From Streptomyces sp. NBC_00239 (lineage in GTDB: Bacteria > Actinomycetota > Actinomycetes > Streptomycetales > Streptomycetaceae), in assembly GCF_036194065.1 (NCBI RefSeq), contig NZ_CP108095.1, positions 2,170,001 to 2,234,000 of the forward strand: a DNA stretch of 64,000 nucleotides, written 5' to 3'. Positions 36,393 to 46,344 of the stretch are shown here, in pieces. The notes beneath the pieces are model-generated. The model worked only from the letters and a program-made list of their open reading frames with translations, was not told the origin of the DNA and did no database searches. A program made the translations under genes and the position numbers. Numbering within the stretch: position 1 is the first letter of the stretch; every line of letters starts with the position of its first letter.

Positions 36393-37148
36393 CTACGCGG
36401 TGAGGAACGCCTCGATCTCGGTGACGAGGGCCACCGGGGTCTCGTGCATCGGGTAGTGGCCGCTGCCGGCCAGGGTGCGGATCTCGACGTTCGGGTACCA
36501 GACCTGCCAGGTGGCCTCCATCACCTCGGCCGTCAGCGCGAGGTCGTGGGCGCCGACCAGCACGAGCACCGGCAGGGCGCTGCCCTTGACGGCGGACGAC
36601 AGGTCGAGGGACTGCCAGCTGGCGAGGTAGCCGGCGAAGGCCTCGGGCCGGGACACGGCCAGGGAGTGCGCGACCATCCGGTCCAGCCAGTGGCGGCTCG
36701 CCCGGTTGCCGGTGACCAGGTCGAGGATGGCGTGCCGCTTGGCCGGGTCCTCGGCGGCCCCGAAGAACAGGTCGTGCGTCGCGTCGTCCATCGCGTAGGG
36801 CGCGGCCGGCACGGGGGTCAGCCCGACCAGCTTCTCGACCCGCTCGGGGGCCCGGACCAGGACCTGCTGGACGGCCTTGCCGCCCATCGAGTGCCCGACG
36901 AGCGAGAACGTGTCCCAGCCGAGCTCGTCGGCGAGGGCGAGGACGTCGTCGGCGATCTCCGGGACGCTGTAGCGGCCGGTCTCCGCCTTGCGGTCGCCGT
37001 AGCCCCGGTAGTCGAGGAAGGCGTACGTGAACCTGCCCGGGTCGAGGTAGTCCAGGACGGAACCCCAGTTGGCGGAGGTCCCGAACCAGTCGTGCAGCAC
37101 GATGACGCGGACCGGCCCCGATCCGACGGTCCGGTGGGCGATGGCCAT
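36393..37148 (-). CDS. Alpha/beta-fold hydrolase
   Basis: A 251-residue soluble hydrolase of the Pfam Abhydrolase_1 type. The nucleophile is S87 in LVGHSMGG, the acid probably the aspartate in LVGAHDLAL, and the histidine is in AGSGHYPMHE. HDWFGTSANWG carries the oxyanion-hole segment. The substrate is unknown. The ATG follows a good GGGAGA site. Convergent with the membrane esterase, with a 25-nt gap. Confidence 0.88.
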   Translation of the reverse strand: MAIAHRTVGSGPVRVIVLHDWFGTSANWGSVLDYLDPGRFTYAFLDYRGYGDRKAETGRYSVPEIADDVLALADELGWDTFSLVGHSMGGKAVQQVLVRAPERVEKLVGLTPVPAAPYAMDDATHDLFFGAAEDPAKRHAILDLVTGNRASRHWLDRMVAHSLAVSRPEAFAGYLASWQSLDLSSAVKGSALPVLVLVGAHDLALTAEVMEATWQVWYPNVEIRTLAGSGHYPMHETPVALVTEIEAFLTA

Positions 37149-37376
37149 GCGGTCTCCCTGCGTTCGCCGCCTGCGCGGTGCGCGGTACGGGTGGGCGCGA
37201 AAACTGACGCCGTATGGTCTGCCCAGCCGTCCCGCGCTCACACCCGCCGCCGGCACCCCGTACGCGCGCACCGCCCCCGCGGGCTGCCGGTGCGGGGCGG
37301 CGCGGGGGCGGTGCGGCGGTGGTGCGGGCCGACCGGCAACACCCCGTCAGGCGACGGGCCGGGCGACGGGGCAACC

Positions 37377-37408
37377 GGTCAGACGGTCAGACGGTCAGAC
37401 GGTCAGGA
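37377..37408. repeat. Octamer tandem repeat around the phospholipase stop codon
   Basis: ggtcagac occurs three times in a row and is followed by ggtcagga. The TGA stop of the phospholipase (37395-37397, minus strand) lies inside the repeat, so gain or loss of a unit could change the protein's last residues. Confidence 0.8.
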
Positions 37409-39455
37409 TGCCGGGGTCGCTGAGGCCCGCGGCGCCCGTCTCGACCTTGCCGGCGAGCCGGCGCAGGAAGGTGCTGTTCTCGGCGGAGACGACGGTGACG
37501 TCGTACCAGTTGCGGGTGGTGCGCAGGTCCATGGCGTGGGTGACCGTGGTCCCGGTGCGGACCGTGAAGGTCTGCGGGGCGCCGCCGTAGGCGTTGGTGA
37601 CGGTGAGGTGGGCGTCGGCGCTGCCGGCGTTGGTGAAGGTCAGGTCGAGGGTGCCGGTGACCGCGTTGTGGCGGGCGGTGGCCTCGGGTCCGGCGGTCTT
37701 GGCGGCGTTGCGGAAGCGGCGCAGGAAGCCGTTGGGTCCGTGCACCGTGAGGTCGGTGACGGTCTTGGAGTAGGAGCTGTTCCAGGAGTCGGAGAGGGTC
37801 TTGCCGGCTTCCGTGGTGTAGGTCCAGGGGCCGTCGGTGCGGTTCGGGGCGGTGACGAGGAACTGGGCTCCGGCCGCTACGCCGCCGCTGAAGGTCAGCT
37901 GGTACTTGCCGGTGGAGATGTTCGCCGAACCGTCCACGTAGGGCGCGTACTTGAGCGGCCGGGTCGGCTTGGCGCCGGCTTCCTGGCGCGGCATGGTGCC
38001 GGTGGCCGGGACGGGCGGCACGTAGTCGGGGTGGCGGGCCTTGTCCGGCGGGTAGTACCCGGCGGTCGGCGGCAGCGCGGCGGGCGCGGTGTCCGTACGG
38101 CTGAAGTCGAAGGCGGAGGTCAGGTCGCCGCACACGGCCCGGCGCCACGGGGTGATGTGGGGCTCCTGCACGCCGAAGCGCTGCTCCATGAAGCGGATGA
38201 TCGAGGTGTGGTCGAAGGTCTCGGAGCAGGTGTAGCCGCCCTTGCTCCAGGGTGAGACGACCAGCATGGGCACCCGCTGGCCGAGGCCGTACGGGCCGGC
38301 GACGTAGCCGGTCTTGCCGGGGAAGTAGTCGAGGGTGGTGGCGACCGTCGACAGGCCCTGGGCGGTGCCCGAGGGCACGAACGGCGGGACGACGTGGTCG
38401 AAGAAGCCGTCGTTCTCGTCGTACGTGATAAACAGGGCGGTACGGGCCCACACGTCGGGGTTCGACGTCAGCGCGTCGAGCACCTGCGCGATGTACCAGG
38501 CGCCGTAGTTCGCCGGCCAGTTGGGGTGCTCGGTGAAGGCCTCGGGGGCGGCGATCCAGGAGACCGACGGGAGCCGGCCGCCCTGCACGTCGGCGCGCAG
38601 CTTGTCGAACAGGCCTTCGCCCGCCTTGGCGTTGGTGCCCGTGCGGGCCTTCTCGTACAGGGGGCTGCCGGGCTGGGCGTTGCGGTAGGTGTTGAAGTAC
38701 AGCAGGGAGTTGTCGCCGTAGTTGCCGCGGTGGGCGTCGTTGATCCAGCCCCACGAACCGGCGGCGTTCAAGCCGTCGCCGATGTCCTGGTAGATCTTCC
38801 AGGAGACCCCGGCCGCCTCCAGGCGCTCCGGGTAGGTGGTCCAGCCGTAGCCCGCCTCGGCGTTGTTGAGCACGGGTCCGCCGCCGGTGCCGTCGTTGCC
38901 CGTGTACCCGGTCCACATGTAGTAGCGGTTGGGGTCGGTGGAGCCGATGAACGAGCAGTGGTACGCGTCGCAGATGGTGAACGCGTCGGCGAGCGCGTAG
39001 TGGAACGGGATGTCCTCGCGGGTCAGGTACGCCATGGTGGTGGCGGTCTTGGCAGGCACCCACTGGTCGTACTTGCCCTTGTTGAAGGCCTTCTGGCCGC
39101 CCGCCCAGTCGTGGTTGAGGTCCTGGAGGAACTGCATGCCGAGGTTGTCGGCCGGCGGGCGGAAGGGCAGAACGTCCTTGCTGCCGTTCGACTGGTGCCA
39201 GACGGACTTGCCGTTCGGCTGGGTCACCGGCCGGGGGTCGCCGAAGCCGCGGACGCCCTTCAGCGCGCCGAAGTAGTGGTCGAAGGAACGGTTCTCCTGC
39301 ATCAGGACGACGACGTGCTCGACGTCCTGGAGGGTCCCGGTCGCGCCCTGGGCGGGGATGGCGGCGGCGCGCGCGATGCTGTCGGACAGCATCGTGAGCG
39401 CGGCGGCGCCACCGCCGGCCAGCTGGAGGAAACGGCGGCGGTCGAGTTCAGCCAT
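37395..39455 (-). CDS. Phosphocholine-specific phospholipase C, Tat-exported
   Basis: A 686-residue enzyme of the bacterial phospholipase C/acid phosphatase family (PlcN/PlcH type). The Tat signal is RRRFLQLAGGG. Family motifs are VVVLMQENRSFDHYFGALKG, STDPNRYYMWTG, FITYDENDGFFDHVVPP and the metal site near SETFDHTSIIRFMEQRFG. Two C-terminal beta-sandwich domains (DUF756-like, from about residue 490) follow. It would hydrolyse phosphatidylcholine or sphingomyelin outside the cell, often as a phosphate source. No PHO box was identified upstream. Confidence 0.94.
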   Translation of the reverse strand: MAELDRRRFLQLAGGGAAALTMLSDSIARAAAIPAQGATGTLQDVEHVVVLMQENRSFDHYFGALKGVRGFGDPRPVTQPNGKSVWHQSNGSKDVLPFRPPADNLGMQFLQDLNHDWAGGQKAFNKGKYDQWVPAKTATTMAYLTREDIPFHYALADAFTICDAYHCSFIGSTDPNRYYMWTGYTGNDGTGGGPVLNNAEAGYGWTTYPERLEAAGVSWKIYQDIGDGLNAAGSWGWINDAHRGNYGDNSLLYFNTYRNAQPGSPLYEKARTGTNAKAGEGLFDKLRADVQGGRLPSVSWIAAPEAFTEHPNWPANYGAWYIAQVLDALTSNPDVWARTALFITYDENDGFFDHVVPPFVPSGTAQGLSTVATTLDYFPGKTGYVAGPYGLGQRVPMLVVSPWSKGGYTCSETFDHTSIIRFMEQRFGVQEPHITPWRRAVCGDLTSAFDFSRTDTAPAALPPTAGYYPPDKARHPDYVPPVPATGTMPRQEAGAKPTRPLKYAPYVDGSANISTGKYQLTFSGGVAAGAQFLVTAPNRTDGPWTYTTEAGKTLSDSWNSSYSKTVTDLTVHGPNGFLRRFRNAAKTAGPEATARHNAVTGTLDLTFTNAGSADAHLTVTNAYGGAPQTFTVRTGTTVTHAMDLRTTRNWYDVTVVSAENSTFLRRLAGKVETGAAGLSDPGILTV

Positions 39456-39684
39456 GGGGATGAGACCTCTGCGGGTGAGGGGAAGGCGAGGGGCGGACTC
39501 AGAAGAGCGCGTGCGAGGTACCGCCCGGAGACTGCCCCGTGACGCACCGCGGTACGCCAGGCGAACGCCGGACGCCGGGAGTACGTCCGCGCCCCGCCCG
39601 TCACCCCCGTCCCCTGCGCGGGTCTCGCCCCCTCACCCCCGTCACCTGCACGGGGGACATCCCCCGCACCCAGGGTCAGCAGCC

Positions 39685-39699
39685 GTGACAGTGTGTCAC
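39685..39699. promoter_or_regulatory. Short inverted repeat upstream of the NACHT gene
   Basis: gtgac-agtgt-gtcac, a 5-bp inverted repeat 10 nt before the NACHT start, in the divergent gap to the phospholipase. The gap also contains two copies of a cccccgtc-cctgc-cggg direct repeat at about 39603 and 39638. It may be an operator or mere chance. Confidence 0.3.
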
Positions 39700-39709
39700 C
39701 ATCGATCGT

Positions 39710-42700
39710 ATGGCTGCCATGTCACGGGCGGGGGGCCGTCGTTGGCGACGGCGGATCCGCAGCGTCCTGCTCCTCGCGTTCGGGCTGACCGGGCTGCTGC
39801 TCGGCCTCGTCTTCCCGGCCCTGGACCTCGGCACCGGCGACTCCCTGGCCAGCGTGCTGGGCCTGTTCGTGGGGCTCGCCGGACTCGCCCTCGCCGTCGC
39901 CGACTTCCTGCGCGGGGCGGAGCAGCCCGCGCCCGACCCGGCCGCCCTCGCCGAGGACCTCGCCCGGACCGTACGCGGCCAGTGGCTGGAGGAGGCCGGG
40001 GCGCGTCGGCTGCGCGACCCCCGGGTCCTCCCGCTCGCCTGGTCCGCGACCCGGCGCGAGGTCGCCGATCCGGCGGGCGTTCCCGGCGGACCCGGCGGAG
40101 AGGCGGTGCCGGCCGGCGGACTCCCGGGCGGGGAGACCGCGGGCGCGGGCACGTCGGCCGCGGGCTCGCCCGTCGGGGCCTCCCCGGACCGGCGGGTGCC
40201 CGGCGCCCGTCCCGCCCCCGCCACCGCGCGGGTCCTGCGGGTGCGGCTCGACGGCCGGCTCGACGGGCGCTTCGAGGAGGCCACCGCCCGGCTCGCCGCC
40301 GGGTACCGGCAGATCGAGGGCGGCCGCCTGGTGGTGCTCGGGGAGCCGGGCGCCGGCAAGAGCGTGCTCGCGATGCTGCTCACCCTGGGCCTGCTCGGCG
40401 AACCGGACCGGGGCACCGGCCCGGACCGCCCCGTGCCCGTCCTGGTGCCGGTGTCCTCCTGGGACCCGGTCGTGGAGGCCCTCGACGACTGGCTGGTCCG
40501 CACGCTGGCCGACGCCTACTACGCCGGCCGTCCCGAGATCCCGCGGATCCTGCTGTCCCACCAGCTGCTCCTGCCGGTGCTCGACGGGCTCGACGAGATC
40601 CCCGAGGCGGCCCGCCGCGGCGCGGTCCGGGCGCTCAACCACGCGCTGGGCAGGGACCGGCCGGTGGTCGTGACCTGCCGCAGCGCCGAGTACGAGGACG
40701 TCATCGAGGGCGGCTCGACGGCCCTGCGCCGGGCGCCCGTCGTGGAGATCGCCCCGGTGGCCGCCGAGGACGCGGTCGCCTACCTGTCGGACGCGCAGTG
40801 GCCCGAGGGCGTGGACTGGAGCGAGGTGTACGGTGAGCTGCGGACCGCGCCGGGCGGCCCGGTGGCGCTGGCCCTGTCGACCCCGCTGATGGTGTCGGTC
40901 GCCCGCAGCCTGTACGAGCGCTCCGGCGGCCGGCCGGCCGAACTCGCCGACCGGGCCCGGTTCGCCAGCCGGCACGCCGTGGAGGACCACCTCGTCGAAC
41001 GCTTCGTGGACGCGGCGTACGCGGACCGCCCGCCGGCCGAGGCGGCGACGGCCCGCACCCGGCTCACGTTCCTCGCCCTGTACCTGCACCGCCACCGGGA
41101 GCAGGACCTCGCCTGGTGGCTGATGCCGCGGCGGCTGTTCTCCGCGTGGGCCGCGCCCGGGGTGGGGCTGGGGCTCGGCGCGCTGCTGTGGGTGTTCACC
41201 GGGGTGCTGACCGCCCGGCTCACCGACTACGACTTCAAGGGTGGCCAGGGCGCCGTGCTCGGCGGGTTCGTCGCCCTGCTCGCGATGATCGTGTGGTTCG
41301 CGGCCGCGGACCGGCCCCCGGGGCGCCCTGCGTTCGTCCTGCGGGGCGCCCCGGACCGGCTGCGCCGCGGCTTCCGTACGGGGCTCGCCTTCACGGTCGT
41401 ACCGTCCGTCGCGGTGACCGCCAGCCTGGCCCTGGTGCTCGTCTCCCAGGGGTGGGACCAGAACGCGGCCGGCCTGATGGTCTCCGTGCAGAGCGTGGCC
41501 CTGGCCGTCACGGCGGCCGTCTCCTGCGCGCTCGCGGTGCACGAGTGCCTGGACGCGCCGCCCGGGCGGGCGGCCCGCTCGGACCCGCTCGGCTCGTTGC
41601 GCGAGGACCGCAACTCGGCGATGGCCGGGGCGCTGGCGGCGGGCGCGGTGGTCGCTCTGCTGGCCTTCCCGACCCTGATGGTCTGCGGGGCGGCGGCGAC
41701 CGCCGTGGGGGCGGCGTTCAACGGGTGGTCCCACGAACCAGGACCGGCCGAGCTGCTGGCGGCGCAGTTCCGTACCGGTGCCTCCCTGGTCGGCGCGGGC
41801 GGCGGGCTGGCCGACGCGCCGCTGCTGATCGCCGTGTGCGGTGTACTGCCCGGCCTGGTGACGGCGCTGCTCACCCTGCTGACCCGGGCCTGGACCCGGT
41901 TCGCCCTGCTCCGCCTGATCGGTGCGGTCCGCGGACACCTGCCCTGGCGGCTCATGGACTTCCTCGCCGACGCGCACCGCCGGGGCGTCCTGCGGCAGTC
42001 CGGCGGCCTGTACCGCTTCCGGCACGTACGGCTCCAGGAGGCGCTCGTGTCCGGCGGCCGACAGCCGGCGGTGCCTCCCACGACGGCGGGCCGGCGCCGG
42101 CGGCTGCGCCGGGCGTTGCTCGCCGCCGGTGCGATGGCAGCGGTCCCGGCCCTGCTCGTGCCGCCGGCCACCGCGTACCCGCCGGACTCCTCCCGGGCGA
42201 CGCTCGCCGCGGGCGGGCCGCCGGACAGCCTGTGGTTCGAGGGCGGGAGGCTGCTGACGGCCCGGGGCGGGGCGGTACAGCAGTGGAACGCGTATACGGG
42301 CCGGCGGATCACGGGAGCGCCGCGGGTGCGGATCCGCCGGATCGACCTGGCGGTCGAGCTCTTCCGCAGGCCGGTCCCGCGGGCCCTGCGGGAGCGGTTC
42401 TCAGCCGACGGCTCGGTGGAGGCCACCGACATCCAGCCCGGGAGCACGTACGTCCGGGCGATCTCCGAACTGGCTTCCGGCTCCGCGGACGGGGTACTCC
42501 ACTGGCGCGGCGGCGGGCACCCGCTGGTCCTCGTCTCCACGTGCGACAGACCGCCCGTGCTGTGGGACCTGACCGCACGGCGGGCCGTCCGGGAGTTCCC
42601 GCGGTCGGCGGGCTCCGCGGGATGCTTGGAGCAACTGCTCCTGAGCGGTGACCGGACCGTCCTGGTCGAGGTGGCTCTGGACGAGACCTGCCGCTCTTCG

Positions 42701-42970
42701 GCGTGGGACGTCCGTACGGGCCGGCGCACCATGTGGGACGGCAGTTGTTACGGACCGCCGGCCGTGGCCCTCAGCCACGACGGCCGGTTCGCGGCGGGCG
42801 ACGGCCCCGAAGGCATCCAGGTCTACGACGCCCGCACGGGAGCCGGGCTCGGCCGCCCCCTCACCGGCCACCGCGCCGAGCTGGTGGCGCTCGCCTTCGA
42901 CCGGCACGCGGGTCTGCTGGCCGCCGCCGCGGAAGACGGCACCGTCCGCATCTGGGACGTGCCGCGGTAG
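39710..42970 (+). CDS. NACHT-domain NTPase with internal membrane helices and C-terminal WD40 repeats
   Basis: A 1086-residue STAND-type protein. Two hydrophobic helices near the N terminus (about 17-36 and 48-66) precede a Gly/Ala linker and a NACHT ATPase: Walker A GEPGAGKS (211-218), Walker B LLPVLDGLDEI (287-297) and sensor VVVTCRSAEY (319-328). A winged-helix-like stretch leads into six to seven membrane helices between about residues 485 and 725 and another near 802-822. WD40-like repeats follow to the C terminus, ending GTVRIWD. Similar NACHT proteins in actinobacteria are signalling or anti-phage candidates; this one has no obvious effector domain. The terminator at 42980 closes the unit. 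Confidence 0.85.
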   Translation: MAAMSRAGGRRWRRRIRSVLLLAFGLTGLLLGLVFPALDLGTGDSLASVLGLFVGLAGLALAVADFLRGAEQPAPDPAALAEDLARTVRGQWLEEAGARRLRDPRVLPLAWSATRREVADPAGVPGGPGGEAVPAGGLPGGETAGAGTSAAGSPVGASPDRRVPGARPAPATARVLRVRLDGRLDGRFEEATARLAAGYRQIEGGRLVVLGEPGAGKSVLAMLLTLGLLGEPDRGTGPDRPVPVLVPVSSWDPVVEALDDWLVRTLADAYYAGRPEIPRILLSHQLLLPVLDGLDEIPEAARRGAVRALNHALGRDRPVVVTCRSAEYEDVIEGGSTALRRAPVVEIAPVAAEDAVAYLSDAQWPEGVDWSEVYGELRTAPGGPVALALSTPLMVSVARSLYERSGGRPAELADRARFASRHAVEDHLVERFVDAAYADRPPAEAATARTRLTFLALYLHRHREQDLAWWLMPRRLFSAWAAPGVGLGLGALLWVFTGVLTARLTDYDFKGGQGAVLGGFVALLAMIVWFAAADRPPGRPAFVLRGAPDRLRRGFRTGLAFTVVPSVAVTASLALVLVSQGWDQNAAGLMVSVQSVALAVTAAVSCALAVHECLDAPPGRAARSDPLGSLREDRNSAMAGALAAGAVVALLAFPTLMVCGAAATAVGAAFNGWSHEPGPAELLAAQFRTGASLVGAGGGLADAPLLIAVCGVLPGLVTALLTLLTRAWTRFALLRLIGAVRGHLPWRLMDFLADAHRRGVLRQSGGLYRFRHVRLQEALVSGGRQPAVPPTTAGRRRRLRRALLAAGAMAAVPALLVPPATAYPPDSSRATLAAGGPPDSLWFEGGRLLTARGGAVQQWNAYTGRRITGAPRVRIRRIDLAVELFRRPVPRALRERFSADGSVEATDIQPGSTYVRAISELASGSADGVLHWRGGGHPLVLVSTCDRPPVLWDLTARRAVREFPRSAGSAGCLEQLLLSGDRTVLVEVALDETCRSSAWDVRTGRRTMWDGSCYGPPAVALSHDGRFAAGDGPEGIQVYDARTGAGLGRPLTGHRAELVALAFDRHAGLLAAAAEDGTVRIWDVPR

Positions 42971-42979
42971 CTGCAGGCA

Positions 42980-43013
42980 GAGGGCCCGGACCGCCGTTGC
43001 GGTCCGGGCCCTC
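42980..43013. terminator. Bidirectional terminator between NACHT and msrB
   Basis: A perfect 15-pair stem (gagggcccggaccgc and its inverse) with a CGTT loop, placed between two convergent stops. It ends the NACHT transcript and the leftward msrB transcript. Confidence 0.9.
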
Positions 43014-43036
43014 CCACCTCCGGCGTGCGGACGCGC

Positions 43037-43444
43037 TCAGGCCTCGTCGGGGCTCAGGCGCAGGGAGATGCTGTTGATGCAGTAGCGCTGGTCGGTGGGG
43101 GTGCCGTAGCCCTCGCCCTCGAAGACGTGGCCCAGGTGGGAGCCGCACTTCGCGCAGCGGACCTCCGTGCGGACCATGCCGTGGGAGGTGTCCGCGATCA
43201 GCTCGACCGCTTCACTGTCCTTCGGGTCGTAGAACGACGGCCAGCCGCAGTGCGAGTCGAACTTGGTGTCCGAGCGGAACAGCTCGGCCCCGCAGGCGCG
43301 GCAGGCGTACACGCCGGCCGTCTTGGTGTCGGTGTACTCACCGCGGAAGGCGGGCTCGGTGCCGGCCAGGCGCAGGACCTGGTACTCCGAAGGGGTGAGT
43401 TCCGCCTGCCACTGCTCGTCGGGCTTCTCGATCTCGTACGGCAT
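43037..43444 (-). CDS. msrB: Peptide-methionine (R)-S-oxide reductase
   Basis: A 135-residue enzyme that repairs the R form of methionine sulfoxide in proteins with thioredoxin. The structural zinc is bound by C48/C51 and C97/C100 (YACRAC and RCAKC); the catalytic cysteine is C122 in RYCIN. FDSHCGWPSF is the conserved substrate pocket. It lies 13 nt downstream of murC on the same strand and is probably co-transcribed with it. Confidence 0.96.
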   Translation of the reverse strand: MPYEIEKPDEQWQAELTPSEYQVLRLAGTEPAFRGEYTDTKTAGVYACRACGAELFRSDTKFDSHCGWPSFYDPKDSEAVELIADTSHGMVRTEVRCAKCGSHLGHVFEGEGYGTPTDQRYCINSISLRLSPDEA

Positions 43445-43457
43445 GACGTCCGCTCCC

Positions 43458-44855
<1,398 letters not shown>

Positions 44856-44931
44856 ACGTGTGTCTCCCGAGGGCTGTGTCCGAAGGCGTCGTGCGGGCGG
44901 CGCCCCGGAACGGGACGCCTCCCCCCGCAGC

Positions 44932-45399
44932 CTATTCGTTGTGGGCGAAGAGCTTGAGCACCGGAACGCCGACCTTGTGGCGGGCCCGGGATGCCCAGTC
45001 GCGGTGGAAGAACTCCTCGACGAAGTGCGGGGCGGTCAGGACGATCACCTCGTCGGCCCCGGTCTCCTCCACCACGGCCTTGAGTTTGTCGAGCGGATGG
45101 TCCTCGACGATCTGCCCGACGGCCGGGTGCTTCTTGACCCGAAGTGCCTGGAGGGAGTGCTCCAGGGCCAGCTCGGCGGGGCCGCGGGCGTCGAGCCCGG
45201 CCGGCTCCTCGCCCTCGTGGACCGCCTCGGGAAGCTCACCGAGCGCGACGTCGTCGATGGCGCGCAGCAGCCGGTCCTGATCGCCCCTGGGCTGCAGCAG
45301 CACGACGAAGGAGACCGGGTCGTCTCCGTGCAGGGTCGTGACGAAGTCCACGTCTACGGATGTCAGAGGCTTCTCGATCATCAATACGCTCGTGAACAC
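44932..45399 (-). CDS. Conserved actinobacterial protein of unknown function, often labelled indole-3-glycerol phosphate synthase
   Basis: A 155-residue protein with MIEKPLTSVDVDFVTTLHGD, VVLLQPRGDQDRLLRAIDDV, ADEVIVLTAPHFVEEFFHRD and WASRARHKVGVPVLKLFAH. The Rossmann-like pattern recalls universal-stress proteins. Relatives in databases often carry an indole-3-glycerol phosphate synthase label that the sequence does not support: it is too short and lacks the TIM-barrel motifs. The GTG start (VFTSVLMIEKP) follows a GGAGAGG site. It lies 76 nt upstream of murC on the same strand. Confidence 0.7.
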   Translation of the reverse strand: MFTSVLMIEKPLTSVDVDFVTTLHGDDPVSFVVLLQPRGDQDRLLRAIDDVALGELPEAVHEGEEPAGLDARGPAELALEHSLQALRVKKHPAVGQIVEDHPLDKLKAVVEETGADEVIVLTAPHFVEEFFHRDWASRARHKVGVPVLKLFAHNE

Positions 45400-45524
45400 G
45401 GACGCCCTCTCCTTCATGGGCCGTGGCGACCCTGCGGAAACCATCCTGCCCCGCTGGCGCACGGGGCCTGTGCAGGTAAGTGTGCCCAGCGGGAGAAAAG
45501 CGGAACGACAAATTCCGCAGCGTG

Positions 45525-46307
45525 TCAGATCCGACGGTAGCGGGTGAAAAGGAACCCGGCCTCCTCCAGCAGCGCGGCGAGTCCCAGCCGCGCCGGGACG
45601 GCCAGGGCGGGCCCGCCGGCGATCCGCTGGGCGTCACCCGCCGTGAGCGTCGGCGACACGGTCAGGCACAGCTCGTCCAGCACGCCCGCCGCGATGAACT
45701 GGCCCAGCAGCCGCGGACCGCCCTCGGTCAGCTGGCGCCGCAGCCCCCGGTCCGCGAGCGCCGCCACGGCGCGCGCCGGGTCCACCCCGGCCCCGTCCCC
45801 GGCGAACAGCACCTCGGCGCCCGCGGCCCGCGCCCGCGCGACCCGGTCGGCGGGGGCGGCGGCGCCGGTGAGCACGAGGGTCGGCACCAGCGGGGCGGTG
45901 AACAGCGGCAGCGAGAAGTCCAGGTCCAGGCTCGCGCTGACCACGGCGATGGCGGGCGCCGGGCCCTGGCCGGCGGCGGCCCGGCGGGCGGCGAAGGCCT
46001 CGCGGGCCCGGGCCGGGCGGTAGCCCTCCAGCCGAACCGTTTCCGCACCGACGACGACCACGTCGGCCAGCGCCCGCAGGGTGCCGAAGATCCGCATGTC
46101 GGTGTCGCTGGAGATGGGCTGCGAGCGCCCGTCGTGCTGGGCGGCCCCGTCGAGGGAGGAGACCATGTTCCCGCGCAGCCAGTGCTCCCACGGCTGCTCC
46201 CCCGGCGCCGGGTCCGGGTAGGCGTAGGCCTCCGCCAGCTCGTCCAGGGACCACTCCCGGTCGGCCTCGTCGGGTGTCTGATCGGTCACAGGGAACAGGC
46301 GTCGCAT
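45525..46307 (-). CDS. Pyrimidine reductase family protein (RibD C-terminal domain)
   Basis: A 260-residue protein of the RibD_C/DHFR fold: WLRGNMVSSLDGAAQHDGRS, LRALADVVVVGAETVRLEGY, QLTEGGPRLLGQFIAAGVLDEL. It resembles the reductase half of riboflavin-pathway RibD without the deaminase half. Its role is an NADPH-dependent reductase of unknown substrate. It is divergent from zapE, with starts 38 nt apart, so the promoters are close or overlapping. Confidence 0.87.
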   Translation of the reverse strand: MRRLFPVTDQTPDEADREWSLDELAEAYAYPDPAPGEQPWEHWLRGNMVSSLDGAAQHDGRSQPISSDTDMRIFGTLRALADVVVVGAETVRLEGYRPARAREAFAARRAAAGQGPAPAIAVVSASLDLDFSLPLFTAPLVPTLVLTGAAAPADRVARARAAGAEVLFAGDGAGVDPARAVAALADRGLRRQLTEGGPRLLGQFIAAGVLDELCLTVSPTLTAGDAQRIAGGPALAVPARLGLAALLEEAGFLFTRYRRI

Positions 46308-46344
46308 GCGGTGCAGTGTGGCACGCCCCGTAGAGTTAAGAGCT

